A stretch of 64,000 nucleotides of DNA from positions 476,268-540,267 of the forward strand of contig NZ_JAUSWB010000002.1 of NCBI RefSeq assembly GCF_030814955.1. Reading direction: 5' to 3'. Below the pieces are notes generated by a model. The model was not told where the DNA came from. It ran no database searches and worked only from the letters and a program-made list of their open reading frames with translations. Position numbers and translations under genes: made by a program. This stretch comes from Planomicrobium stackebrandtii. Its GTDB lineage: Bacteria; Bacillota; Bacilli; Bacillales_A; Planococcaceae. Positions within the stretch are counted from its first letter, which is position 1, and each line of letters opens with the position of its first letter. Below are positions 1 through 8,982 of this stretch, one piece after another.

Positions 1-1
1 C

Positions 2-1270
2 GAAGATACGCCTGCAGATGAATCTCTTGCACCGGCAACCACGTCTTATCAAGTGGCAGCGCCAGTGAAAACGGATGATGTCGTAACAGCAGTTTTCTAT
101 GACAGTGCCGGCAACACAACAGCAGTAGAACTCAATGCTACTTCTAAAAATGAAACAAAGGCACCGGTTATCTACTTCACATCACCAGAAGTTTTAGAAA
201 CTTTTGATACAAAAACAGTGAAAGTCACAGGCTCTGTGGAAGACGATTCAAAAATCGTTTCCCTGACAGTCAATGGCGTCAAAGCCAACAAGTTTGATGG
301 CGAAGAATTTGAGCACACCCTAACATTCAAAGACGGCTCTCAACACGTTGTCGTCAAAGCAGTAGATGAGTTCGGCAACGAAATGGAACTTCGCCGCCAG
401 GTATTGGTAGATACAACTCCGGCCGTCATCACATTAGTGGATGCGCCAAAAACTGTGGGAGCCAACACATCTGAAGTCGAAGTGACATTCAATGTGAAAG
501 ACAATATGGACCAAATCTATGCTTACCTGAATGGCAGCGAAGTCTTCAAAAAAGACATGTCCGAGCCATACGGCAAAGCAAGCTTTAACCAAAACATCAA
601 AACCAAAGTGCCCGTAAGCAAAATCGGCAAAAATGAATACACATTGTCAGTCGAAGATGCAGCTGGCCACGTTACTGAAAAAACATTCACAATCACCAAA
701 GCATCAAAAGTAACATTCACCGATATCCAGACGCATTGGGCGAAAACCCAAATCGAAACATTGGCTTCACAAGGCATCATCAAAGGGAAAACAGACACAC
801 TTTTCGCGCCAAAAGCCGATTTGACACGTGCTGAATTCGCCGCCTTGCTGGTCCGTACACTGGAATTGCCTCTGGAAGACTATGAAGGCACGTTCAAAGA
901 TGCAGATCCAGACAAAACATGGGCTGCCGAAGAAATCGAAGCAGCTGCCCGTGCTGGCATCGTTCGCGGAGTGACTACAGATACATTCAATCCAAAAGCG
1001 CAAATTTCCCGCCAGGACACAGCCGTCATGATCATGCGTGCAGTTGAATACCAGGAAGCATCACTGCTTGAAGGCCTGGACACAACTCACGAATTTGAAG
1101 ACGACGCAGCAATCAAAGCCTACGCAGATGAGTCCGTCAAGCAAGCATACGCACTCGGCCTAATCACTGGCCGCGAAGGCAACATCTTCGACCCACTAGC
1201 AAAAATCACACGAGCTGAAACAGCAGTAGTTCTCTACCGCGCACTCGAAAAGATGGAGCTATTGGATTAA
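2..1270 (+). CDS. 3' part of SLH-anchored surface protein (probable S8 protease)
   Basis: The reading frame is open at the left window edge, so the N-terminus is missing. The first about 230 visible residues are Ig/cadherin-like and align closely with the C-terminus of the S8 protease at 2627-6286 (shared blocks such as DESLAP.TTSY and the MTEPYG-type strand), so the lost part is probably a subtilisin-like domain. The last about 180 residues are three SLH domains (starts FTDIQTHWAK, FKDADPDKTWA and FEDDAAIKAY; TRAE-type motifs in each), which bind secondary cell-wall polymer. It ends in EKMELLD and is followed by a strong terminator. It is a tandem paralogue of the next gene, which lacks SLH domains. 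The protease assignment is inference; the SLH call is secure. Confidence 0.85.
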   Translation, partial: EDTPADESLAPATTSYQVAAPVKTDDVVTAVFYDSAGNTTAVELNATSKNETKAPVIYFTSPEVLETFDTKTVKVTGSVEDDSKIVSLTVNGVKANKFDGEEFEHTLTFKDGSQHVVVKAVDEFGNEMELRRQVLVDTTPAVITLVDAPKTVGANTSEVEVTFNVKDNMDQIYAYLNGSEVFKKDMSEPYGKASFNQNIKTKVPVSKIGKNEYTLSVEDAAGHVTEKTFTITKASKVTFTDIQTHWAKTQIETLASQGIIKGKTDTLFAPKADLTRAEFAALLVRTLELPLEDYEGTFKDADPDKTWAAEEIEAAARAGIVRGVTTDTFNPKAQISRQDTAVMIMRAVEYQEASLLEGLDTTHEFEDDAAIKAYADESVKQAYALGLITGREGNIFDPLAKITRAETAVVLYRALEKMELLD

Positions 1271-1286
1271 CATCTTATCAAAACAG

Positions 1287-1328
1287 AACAGGCAAGCAAT
1301 CAGAACGTTGATTGCTTGCCTGTTTTTT
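1287..1328 (+). terminator. Rho-independent terminator
   Basis: A perfect 16-bp stem (1287-1302 with 1309-1324) has a 6-nt loop and runs straight into a T tract. It closes the SLH protein gene. Confidence 0.9.
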
Positions 1329-1460
1329 TAGTGTGACGTGGAGATGGAGAAATCGTTCCAGGCGGACGCATTCGGGTCTACGACATTGAAAATATCTATA
1401 GTAGCGGGTGAAGATAGAAAGCAGAAGGAAGCCTCACGACAATAGTGGGTTTGCACTTTT

Positions 1461-1480
1461 GCTTTTCGCTTGCGAAAAGC
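1461..1480. repeat. Short perfect inverted repeat
   Basis: GCTTTTCGC and GCGAAAAGC flank a 2-nt centre. It has no T tract and lies in a gene-free stretch. Its function is unknown. Confidence 0.5.
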
Positions 1481-1833
1481 GGGCAATCTTGGAGGAGCGA
1501 AGCGGATCGTTCGTTGGTTTGTTCCTTTCATATTAGTATGGATTGCTTTTCTATTAGTAATTGATAGAGAGCATAGCTGATGACGAGTTTCTATCGTCAC
1601 TTTCTGGATTCTTACCTTACCTTTCGAAGCGGCTACAGGAACCTTTCGTGTCTTTATCTGAAACTTCTCCATTCCTACCAAAACTTTATCGTTTTCACAA
1701 AGTTCAAGCCCATAGATGGAAGCCGTTCGCGTGTCGAACAGCCGGGGATAGGAAGCGGCACCTTTTTTACAGACATCGCTCACAAAAAGTGATGGATCCT
1801 TGTGGCATTGTAGAATGCTAATTTTTGTGAATC

Positions 1834-1959
1834 CATGTAAGAGGGCAAAAGGTTCATGTAGAGAGGCAAAATAGTGAGATAGAAACATCAATGGATCATG
1901 TAGAAACGCCGATCTTTCATGTAGCAACACAAAAACTTCCTGTAGAACACATCGCCCGC
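1834..1959. repeat. Six-unit degenerate tandem repeat, exact 21-bp period
   Basis: CATGTA-type unit starts fall at 1834, 1855, 1876 (GAGATA), 1897, 1918 and 1939 (CCTGTA), exactly 21 bp apart. Read on the minus strand the units give degenerate seven-residue repeats of LHEPFAL type inside an open frame (1969 down to 1328). The rest of that frame looks non-genic. The array may be vestigial coding sequence or a helically phased DNA repeat. Confidence 0.7.
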
Positions 1960-1970
1960 TCATCAGCACT

Positions 1971-2180
1971 AAGCGAAGGCGCGTGCACCACCGCTGCCAA
2001 GCGACTCCAGAACTGCCCTCAATCTATCTACTACAAACAAAGTTAGATTCTTTTTACCAAACAACACCAAGCTGAGGCGCGTCAAAGGAGGGGGTGGAGC
2101 AATAAGCCAGGCAGCGTTCTCCAGCTGCCCGGCTTATTGTGGGAACTTCCTCCAAAGCGACCGAAGCGAGTTATAGAACC
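1971..2180 (+). repeat. Dispersed composite intergenic repeat, copy 1
   Basis: This is a roughly 210-bp element starting AAGCGAAGGCGCGTGC and ending TTATAGAACC. It contains a stem-loop (2101-2115 with 2124-2138) built on ATAAGCCAGGCAGC. It is followed by a near-identical copy at 2207-2417. Inverted or diverged copies lie at 16468-16674 and 22515-22725. No convincing gene is present. Confidence 0.8.
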
Positions 2181-2206
2181 CCACCCAAACACTCACACCA
2201 CTCTCC

Positions 2207-2417
2207 AAGCGAAGGCGCGTGCACCACCGCTGCCAAGCGATTCCAGAACTGCCCTCCACCTATCTGCTTCAAACAAAGTCAGATTCTTTTTACCAAACAA
2301 CCACCAAGCTGAGGCGCGTCAACGGAGGGGGTGGAGCAATAAGCCAGGCAGCGTTCTCCAGCTGCCTGGCTTATTGTGGGAACTCCCTCCAAAGCGACCG
2401 AAGCGATTTATAGAACC
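2207..2417 (+). repeat. Dispersed composite intergenic repeat, copy 2 (tandem with copy 1)
   Basis: This copy sits at 236-bp spacing from copy 1 with only scattered substitutions. It keeps the central stem-loop (ATAAGCCAGGCAGC / GCTGCCTGGCTTAT). The shared frame through both copies gives a low-complexity peptide that is probably not a gene. Confidence 0.8.
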
Positions 2418-2571
2418 TCTACCCCGTACTTACCACTCTCCCAATACTACTAAAAAAAGGAAATAAGCAGAGACTCCGAAAACCCAAAGTACCTAAAAAA
2501 TTCGAAGAGGATTAACAAATAAGATAGCTTTGGAACCATGGACTTTTGATTGATAAACTGGAAAAATGAAG

Positions 2572-2599
2572 TTGACTTAATTATTTGATAATTTAGATA
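2572..2599 (+). promoter_or_regulatory. Possible SigA promoter
   Basis: A TTGACT -35 element (2572-2577) lies 16 bp from a weak -10 (TAGATA, 2594-2599), just upstream of the S8 protease ribosome binding site. The -10 is poor. Confidence 0.3.
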
Positions 2600-2626
2600 A
2601 GGATCTCAGAATGAGGAGGAACAAGT

Positions 2627-5600
2627 ATGAAAAAAATGTTAGTATTGATGGCGATTTTATTATTGATGGTGAGCGGTCTGGGTGGATTCGGCAGTCCGCA
2701 GGTGCAGGCAGCGCCGGAACCGGAAGTCAAGCTGGCGCAGACGCTGCTCAAGCCGGAATCGCCGAAAGAGAAAGTGCGGGTCATCATCGAACTGCAGGAA
2801 GAACCGACGATCGAAGCGGCAACCTCACAAGGCGTGCTCTACAAAGAGCTGCCGGATGAGCAGAAACAGCGCATCGAAGCGGCGGCTGTAGCGAAGCAGC
2901 AAACCGTACAGACGGCGATTGCTGACGTGGCGCCGGCCATCGATTATCTCCAAACCTTCACCGCCGTCTTTAACGGCTTTTCGGCGGAAGTCGAGGCGGG
3001 GCAGGTGGCGGAAATCGCAGAGCTGCCAAGTGTCAAAGCGGTATACGAAGCGACTGAATACCAGCGTCCCACAATCAAACCGACCATGAAACACTCAAAA
3101 GAACTCGTGCAGGCGCAGCAGGCGTGGCGCGATTATGGCTTTAAAGGAGAAGGCATGATTGTCGGCGTTATCGATTCCGGCATTGACCCGGATCATCAGG
3201 ACATGGTGCTGACCAATAACACAACCGCTGCGTTGACACAAGCGGAAGTAGAGGCATTTGTTTCCGGCAGCGAAATAGAAGAAGGCAAGTTCTTTACACA
3301 GAAAGTGCCGTTTGGCTATAACTACATGGATGCCAATACGGAAATCCGGGACATAGCACCGGGCGCGTCGATGCACGGCATGCACGTGGCCGGAACGATT
3401 GGCGCTAACGGCAACGAAGAAAATGGCGGCATCAAAGGCGTCGCACCAGAAGCGCAGTTGCTGGCGCTGAAGGTGTTCGGGAATGATGCCAACTCTCCTT
3501 CGACGTTTGGCGACATTTACATCAAGGCAATCGATGATTCCATCAAACTTGGCGTGGATGTCATCAACATGTCGCTCGGTGCAACGGCAGGGTTTGTCGA
3601 TACGTCGAGCCCCGAACAGCAGGCAGTGGAACGGGCAACAAACAACGGAATTCTGGTAGCCATTTCCGCAGGCAATGAAGACCTGCGCGGTTCCGGCTTC
3701 TTGGCACCGTTTGCGGAAAACCAGGATTATGGCCTGATCGGCACACCGGGGACAGCCATTGATTCGCTGGGAGTGGCGTCTTTTGAAAACAGCGTCATTA
3801 CCACCGACAGCTTTGTCTACCAAATAGCCGGCGCTGAGTCCGCACGTGCGCTGTACTTGCTGGCGAATGAAGCAGAGCCGGAAAGTTTGCCCGCGGATTC
3901 TTATGCAGTAGTGGATGCAGGGCTGGGGCAGCCGGCAGATTTTGAAGGAAAAGACGTCAACGGCAAATTTGCTTTGATTGCACGCGGCACGATTGCGTTT
4001 ACGGAAAAAGCGTTTGCGGCTCAGGCGGCGGGGGCAGCAGGCGTGATCATTTACAACAACACGACCGGGCCGATCAATATGGAATCGGATCCGGCAATCA
4101 CCATCCCGTTCATGTCAACGCTCCAGGCGGATGGTCTGGCCATGAAAGCGGCGCTTGATGGCGGCAAAGGAGTGACTGTTTCTTTTGACGGAGAGAAATT
4201 GGAAACGCCAAATCCGACCGCCGGCAAGATGAGTGATTTTACGTCCTGGGGGCCAACGCCGAACCTGGACTTTAAACCGGAAATCACAGCACCGGGCGGC
4301 AATATTTTCTCTACACTCAATGACAATGAATACGGTTTGATGAGCGGAACGTCGATGGCGGCTCCTCACGTAGCGGGCGGAGCGGCGTTGTTGTTCCAGC
4401 GCATTGAAGAGCTTGGCTTAGAAGGGCGGGATCGCGTGAATTTTGCGAAAAACCTCATGATGAATACCGCCAATCCAGTCGAATTGACGGCGGGGCAATT
4501 TGTTTCTCCGCGCCGGCAAGGGGCAGGCTTGATGCAATTGCACGACGCGCTGTCAACGGACATCATGCTGACCGACCAGGACAGCGGTGAAGCCAAAGTG
4601 GCATTAAAGGAAATTCAGAACAACCGCATGACCTTCACGCTGCAGGCTGAGAATTTCTCGGATACTGAAGCAACATACGCCGTGGCGGTCAATGCCCAAA
4701 CAGATTACGTCACGAAGCTTCCGGAGCGGAACATTAATGTGACGGATCCAAACCGTTCCGGTGCCAATGTGGTGACCGATCTTGTCAACATCACAGCACC
4801 CGAAACCGTGACGGTGCCAGCGAACGGCACAGCCGAAGTCCAGGTGACGATCGATGCCACGGCCTTGCAGGGACGTCCGGAATTTGCAGGGTTCACCAAC
4901 GGCTTCTTCATTGACGGATTTATTACATTGACCGATGCCAATGAAGGCGTGACCGGCAATACGCCGCTTGCCGTTCCGTATTTCGGATTTAACGGGGGAT
5001 GGGACGATGCACCGGTTTTTGACGACGTGGCATGGGATCCTAATACATTTTTCGCCTCCACATTCCTGACTGATGACTTTGGAATGATCATCAATGGCGG
5101 CAGCCACCAGCAAGGCTTTGCACCTGAACGTTTCGCCTTTTCACCAAATGGCGATGGCAGCCGTGAATCGATCATTCCGGTGTTCTCATTGCTCCGCAAC
5201 GCCAAGGGGCTGGAGATCAACGTGCTGGATGCGGACGGCAAAAAGCTGCGGACTTTGCAGACCGGAAAAAATTTAGTGAAAAATTATACCGACGTTTTCG
5301 CCTATTATTATGACCCGCTCAATGAGTGGAACGGAGAAGTATTGGGTGAGATGGTGGCAGACGGCAAGTATCAGATTGAAATGCGCGCCGTTATTGATTA
5401 TCCGAATGCCGAATGGCAGTCGCTGAAGATTCCGATTTTGGTTGATACGGTAGCGCCTGCTGCAAGCGCTGCGCTCAATGCGGAAACCAAAACCGTGACA
5501 GTCGCGAGTTTTGCGGATAATACAGGGGGCGGGGGAGCGGATCGCTGGGAAGTGTTCCTCAACAACGTCGAGCTGACGGAAAATCCGGATACCTTTGAAG

Positions 5601-6286
5601 ACGAATCACTGGCACCAGTGACCACCAGCTATGTTGTGCCGGTCGACATAAAAGAAGGTGACGTGCTAAAAGCAGTTTTCCATGACACCGCTGGCAATAA
5701 AACCGAAGTACCGCTGACAGGGGGAGTCGCTGATACCGAAAAACCAGGAGTGTCCATCATTTCACCGGGGTTGTTTGAAGTATTGAGCACTCAGCGCGTG
5801 GATGTGTTCGGCAGCGTGGAAGACCCATCACGCATCGTCTCGGTTACCATCAATGATGAAAAAGCCGATCGATTTGACGGCCTGTTTTTCCAGCATACCT
5901 TAACATTGGAAGACGGCCGCAACGACATCACAGCCAAAGCGATTGACGAAGCAGGCAATGAACTTGAAGTACGAAGCCAAGTGCTCATCGATACCCAGCC
6001 GGCCCAGCTCGAGCTGCTGGACGTACCGGAGACAGTAGAAGCCGATCAGGATAGTGCGGAAGTGAGTTTTAGTGTCACAGACAATATGGACGATATCCGG
6101 GTCTACTTGACCGACAGTGAGGTCTACAGCCAAACGATGACCGAGCCATATGGCGAAGGAGAATTTGACGAAGAAATCACCATTACAGTGCCTGTTGAAA
6201 GTCCTGGAGAAAACGAGTTCACCTTGAAAGTAGTGGATGCGGCAGGGCTCATCACAGAAGAAACTTTTGTTATCACAAAAGAATAA
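2627..6286 (+). CDS. Secreted S8 (subtilisin-family) serine protease with PA and Ig-like domains
   Basis: A large (1219-residue) extracellular endopeptidase. AGGAGG at 2614-2619 fixes the ATG. The signal peptide is residues 1-29 (cleavage near VQA/APE), followed by an I9-type propeptide at about 48-145. The subtilisin domain has Asp183 (VIDSGID), His250 (in HGMHVAGT, where Met replaces the usual Thr), oxyanion Asn350 (SAGN) and Ser576 (SGTSMAAP). A protease-associated domain is inserted at about 395-520. After about 650 come Fn3-like, FlgD-like and repeated Ig/cadherin-like domains. The C-terminal region matches the preceding gene, but there are no SLH domains, so this paralogue should be released rather than wall-anchored. 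It resembles the Vpr/C5a-peptidase type. Confidence 0.92.
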   Translation: MKKMLVLMAILLLMVSGLGGFGSPQVQAAPEPEVKLAQTLLKPESPKEKVRVIIELQEEPTIEAATSQGVLYKELPDEQKQRIEAAAVAKQQTVQTAIADVAPAIDYLQTFTAVFNGFSAEVEAGQVAEIAELPSVKAVYEATEYQRPTIKPTMKHSKELVQAQQAWRDYGFKGEGMIVGVIDSGIDPDHQDMVLTNNTTAALTQAEVEAFVSGSEIEEGKFFTQKVPFGYNYMDANTEIRDIAPGASMHGMHVAGTIGANGNEENGGIKGVAPEAQLLALKVFGNDANSPSTFGDIYIKAIDDSIKLGVDVINMSLGATAGFVDTSSPEQQAVERATNNGILVAISAGNEDLRGSGFLAPFAENQDYGLIGTPGTAIDSLGVASFENSVITTDSFVYQIAGAESARALYLLANEAEPESLPADSYAVVDAGLGQPADFEGKDVNGKFALIARGTIAFTEKAFAAQAAGAAGVIIYNNTTGPINMESDPAITIPFMSTLQADGLAMKAALDGGKGVTVSFDGEKLETPNPTAGKMSDFTSWGPTPNLDFKPEITAPGGNIFSTLNDNEYGLMSGTSMAAPHVAGGAALLFQRIEELGLEGRDRVNFAKNLMMNTANPVELTAGQFVSPRRQGAGLMQLHDALSTDIMLTDQDSGEAKVALKEIQNNRMTFTLQAENFSDTEATYAVAVNAQTDYVTKLPERNINVTDPNRSGANVVTDLVNITAPETVTVPANGTAEVQVTIDATALQGRPEFAGFTNGFFIDGFITLTDANEGVTGNTPLAVPYFGFNGGWDDAPVFDDVAWDPNTFFASTFLTDDFGMIINGGSHQQGFAPERFAFSPNGDGSRESIIPVFSLLRNAKGLEINVLDADGKKLRTLQTGKNLVKNYTDVFAYYYDPLNEWNGEVLGEMVADGKYQIEMRAVIDYPNAEWQSLKIPILVDTVAPAASAALNAETKTVTVASFADNTGGGGADRWEVFLNNVELTENPDTFEDESLAPVTTSYVVPVDIKEGDVLKAVFHDTAGNKTEVPLTGGVADTEKPGVSIISPGLFEVLSTQRVDVFGSVEDPSRIVSVTINDEKADRFDGLFFQHTLTLEDGRNDITAKAIDEAGNELEVRSQVLIDTQPAQLELLDVPETVEADQDSAEVSFSVTDNMDDIRVYLTDSEVYSQTMTEPYGEGEFDEEITITVPVESPGENEFTLKVVDAAGLITEETFVITKE

Positions 6287-6301
6287 TGAGCATGCATGGT
6301 A

Positions 6302-6331
6302 AAAAGCCGGGAGAAACTTCTCCCGGCTTTT
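6302..6331 (+). terminator. Rho-independent terminator
   Basis: An AAGCCGGGAGAA/TTCTCCCGGCTT stem with a 2-nt loop and a short T run follows the S8 protease stop. Confidence 0.85.
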
Positions 6332-6337
6332 GTTTGG

Positions 6338-6368
6338 AATTGTTTGGGTGCCTGGCACCCAAACAATT
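6338..6368. repeat. REP-like perfect palindrome 1
   Basis: A 31-nt perfect palindrome with 15-bp arms (AATTGTTTGGGTGCC) and a single T at the centre. The same element recurs at 7122-7151 and 10010-10040, with a degenerate copy at 22450-22478. This copy lies about 170 bp upstream of the RAYT gene. Confidence 0.9.
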
Positions 6369-6539
6369 CAAAAAAATTTTTGAAGCCAATTTGGCAAGAT
6401 TCCAGAAGCTTTAATGATGAAAAACTATTTTTGAACTCTTTATCCATAGTCAAATATAAGTTATTCCCTTTTCGCAACAATTGACGGAAATGGACGTTCT
6501 TTCTACTATAAAAGAAGGTTCAAAGAAGGAGGATGAAAA

Positions 6540-7157
6540 ATGGGAAGAAGCCGGCGCATCTGGAATCCGGACGCATATGAACATGTAGTGATGAGAGGCA
6601 ATAACAGGCAGGCGATTTTCCAGGGAGAAGCGGATAAAGCTGCTTTTTTCAGGGTATTAACCTATGCCCACAACAAATATCCATTTACGATTCTGGCATA
6701 TTGCCTGATGACAAACCACTATCACTTGTTGATAAAGTCGGCCGAAGTGCCGTTGGGAAAACTGATGGCCCTTATTAACAAACGGTACAGTGATTACTAT
6801 AAGAAAAAATATAACTACAGCGGCTATTTTTACGAAAGCCGCTATTACTCCAGTAAAGCCATCACCCATAAAAGTACTCTTGCCATCAGCCGCTACATCC
6901 ATAGAAACCCTATCAATACCGCTGAACCGATGGTGGAGGATATGAAGGATTATCCATACAGCTCCTACAGGTTATACGCAGCGTCCCACCGTTCTCCATA
7001 CGATTTCCTCGATTTAACGTACCTGCCCACAATTTTACTCCCACCCTATTCCAGTTGTTTAGCGGATTATTTGTTGTATTGCGAAGAGCCGGATCTTCCA
7101 AACATAAAAAGCCAAGAAGAGAATTGTTTGGGTGCCTGGCACCCAAACAATATATAA
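6540..7157 (+). CDS. REP-associated tyrosine transposase (RAYT, Y1/IS200-like)
   Basis: A 205-residue single-strand DNA transposase of the Y1_Tnp (HUH) superfamily. The HUH motif is H60-Y61-H62 (TNHYHLLIK) and the candidate catalytic tyrosine is Y119 (ISRYIHRNP). The start has a good AAGGAGG upstream. REP-like palindromes lie 5' (6338-6368) and inside the 3' end: the last codons (ENCLGAWHPNN) are the palindrome at 7122-7151 itself, so the natural stop may have been replaced by REP DNA. No IS200-type subterminal ends or partner gene were seen, which fits a domesticated RAYT rather than an autonomous IS. Confidence 0.88.
   Translation: MGRSRRIWNPDAYEHVVMRGNNRQAIFQGEADKAAFFRVLTYAHNKYPFTILAYCLMTNHYHLLIKSAEVPLGKLMALINKRYSDYYKKKYNYSGYFYESRYYSSKAITHKSTLAISRYIHRNPINTAEPMVEDMKDYPYSSYRLYAASHRSPYDFLDLTYLPTILLPPYSSCLADYLLYCEEPDLPNIKSQEENCLGAWHPNNI
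7122..7151. repeat. REP-like palindrome 2 (inside RAYT 3' end)
   Basis: The same GGGTGCC T GGCACCC-cored palindrome with 14-bp arms overlaps the end of the RAYT frame. It lies about 30 bp upstream of the next start codon. Confidence 0.9.
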
Positions 7158-7180
7158 TAGAAGAAAAAGGGGCAAGCCGG

Positions 7181-8215
7181 ATGAAAAAAATTGTGATTGG
7201 CTTTGCAGTGGCACTGGCTATACCTGTTGTAATCATCATCGGTCTCTTAATCTCGTTATACCTGGAACGGGCCGAAGAATCTCAAGCCGAGGATGACAAA
7301 GCAACGGCGTATATTAGCGAAAAATATGGCATGGAGGCTATGATTGTCAATAAAACGGAACCGAATTTCGTCGAATCTCTTGGCTATCAAATGGCTTTTG
7401 AGGAACAGCCAGATTTGGTCTTTACCGTCGAAGTGCACTTAGATAATTATGCTACCGTTTACCGCGATGATTATAAGGTTATCCGGGCAACTCAGGAAAT
7501 TCAGCAGCAAGTCAAAGAGCTGATGCCGCAACTCGAGGAGCTCGGGTTTACGGAAAATCCATCTGAAGAACTGGTCCATCACATTTTAAAGAACATAGCG
7601 ACAGGCGAGGTGGCTCGCTTCCTGAACTTGTCGTCTGAAAGCGACTACGCAACTTTGGAAATGGCTGAAATTGAGGCGATGGCCACACTGTTCAGACTCG
7701 TGAAAGAGCATAACTTGGACATCCATCTCATTGGTTTGGCGAGTAAACAGGATGCGTCGAGCATAGGCATGGATCTGCGCGAAATGGAGGACGTTGACAG
7801 CATTGAAGAAATTCAGGCTGCCATCCTTCAGACAAATCCAAGGCTGTTCAATGATGAACTAAATGCCACGTGGCAAGATGCCGCGGCGCAAGCCGAAACA
7901 GAACGTTTTCGTTTTCACAACGAATCAGACGAAAACTGGCTCGTGTGCCAACAAGTCAAAAAGGGCAGATGTATCATCCTCAAAGCCACCGTTACTTTTG
8001 AAGCGGGACAGTTTAGCAAACAGAACCCGAATTTAGCAGACGATATGGAAGCAATCTTTGGATTTTTCGACGCTATGGAACCTGCCCCTGCCGCAGTAGA
8101 TCTGGAGTTGGCTGAAGTTGGGTCAGACATGGATCCAAGCTATTTGTCCTTGCACGAACGCCAGGATTTTGAATCCACTGAAGAATTGATTGAAGACATG
8201 CTGCATTGGGAGTAG
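7181..8215 (+). CDS. Membrane-anchored protein of unrecognised family, paralogue 1
   Basis: 344 residues from ATG 7181 (MKKIVIGFAVALA). The frame continues upstream through the REP palindrome to 7055, but that part is repeat DNA. One N-terminal membrane segment (about residues 3-25) is followed by an extracytoplasmic domain with the signature YISEKYGMEA and a MAFEEQPDLVFTV block. A C-terminal domain carries two Cys (LVCQQVKKGRC) and ends in a conserved STEELIEDML motif. It is the first of three tandem paralogues (8264 and 8983). I do not recognise a function. The short domain after the membrane anchor is only vaguely like small Bacillus DUF3139-type proteins. Confidence 0.75.
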   Translation: MKKIVIGFAVALAIPVVIIIGLLISLYLERAEESQAEDDKATAYISEKYGMEAMIVNKTEPNFVESLGYQMAFEEQPDLVFTVEVHLDNYATVYRDDYKVIRATQEIQQQVKELMPQLEELGFTENPSEELVHHILKNIATGEVARFLNLSSESDYATLEMAEIEAMATLFRLVKEHNLDIHLIGLASKQDASSIGMDLREMEDVDSIEEIQAAILQTNPRLFNDELNATWQDAAAQAETERFRFHNESDENWLVCQQVKKGRCIILKATVTFEAGQFSKQNPNLADDMEAIFGFFDAMEPAPAAVDLELAEVGSDMDPSYLSLHERQDFESTEELIEDMLHWE

Positions 8216-8263
8216 AAAATATTGTACAACTAAAACCAATAGCAGAATAAAGGAGCACACCGG

Positions 8264-8962
8264 ATGAAAAAGAAACTCCCGATGATTTTAGCTGTATGTG
8301 TAGTGGCGGTGACTCTAGGCATTCTGATCATCTTCGGTGCCTTGTTCTGGCTTTTTGTTGGCCACGCGAACGATTCTCAAATCGAAGATGACAAAGCGAT
8401 AGAGTTTATTGAAGAAAAGTACGGCATGGAAGCCAAGATTGTCAGTATTAACGTAGGGGATTTTGTGGAAGGGCAAAGCTATGAAATGGCTTTTGAGGAG
8501 CAGGCAGATGTGGTTTTCACCGTCAAAAAAGAGCGGGAAAACGGTGCCACCGTTTATTGGGATGATTATGAACCGGTACTCGGAACTCACGAAGCGCAGC
8601 AGCAAGTGAATAAACTGATGCCGCAAATCGAAGAACTCGGTTTTACCAAGCCTTTAGGCGGCCCGATGGTTCGGCATGCGGCAAAAGATACAAAAACAGG
8701 CGAGACGGCTCGCAGACTGGTTTTAGAGACGGAAACCAGTTATAAAACCCTCGAGGCGAATGAACTCCAAGGAATCATGAAGCTGTTGGATTTATTAAGA
8801 AATCAAAACATCGATGTCCAAGTAATCAAGCTTTCGAACAGGTGGGAGCCGGATGGAATCGTCCTGGACCTTCGCGAAATAGAAGGGATCCAGAGTGTTG
8901 AAGAAGTAGAGGCGTATATCGTTTCAAAGACTCCTGGCGATCCAGTTCAGGTTGACGACTAA
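8264..8962 (+). CDS. Membrane-anchored protein of unrecognised family, paralogue 2 (short)
   Basis: 232 residues. AGGAG at 8251-8255 supports the ATG. It shows the same architecture as its neighbours (membrane segment at about 5-30, IEEKYGMEAKI, MAFEEQADVVFTV, LDLREIEGIQSVEEV), but it stops after the first domain and lacks the roughly 110-residue Cys-containing C-terminal domain. The loss is clean, with no frameshifted tail visible before the next gene. It is co-directional and closely spaced, so probably co-transcribed with its paralogues. Function unknown. Confidence 0.72.
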   Translation: MKKKLPMILAVCVVAVTLGILIIFGALFWLFVGHANDSQIEDDKAIEFIEEKYGMEAKIVSINVGDFVEGQSYEMAFEEQADVVFTVKKERENGATVYWDDYEPVLGTHEAQQQVNKLMPQIEELGFTKPLGGPMVRHAAKDTKTGETARRLVLETETSYKTLEANELQGIMKLLDLLRNQNIDVQVIKLSNRWEPDGIVLDLREIEGIQSVEEVEAYIVSKTPGDPVQVDD

Positions 8963-8982
8963 GCGAGGAAGGAAATGGGAAC

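Noticed and set aside
1834..1959. CRISPR array.
   Set aside because: The units are contiguous and degenerate with no unique spacers, and no cas genes are present.
1328..1969. 213-codon minus-strand open frame.
   Set aside because: It consists of the 21-bp repeat array and dispersed-repeat-like DNA, with no ribosome binding site or domain. It is listed as a repeat only.
2137..2466. 109-codon open frame through the two composite repeats.
   Set aside because: The frame follows the repeat units and gives low-complexity sequence with no start signals.
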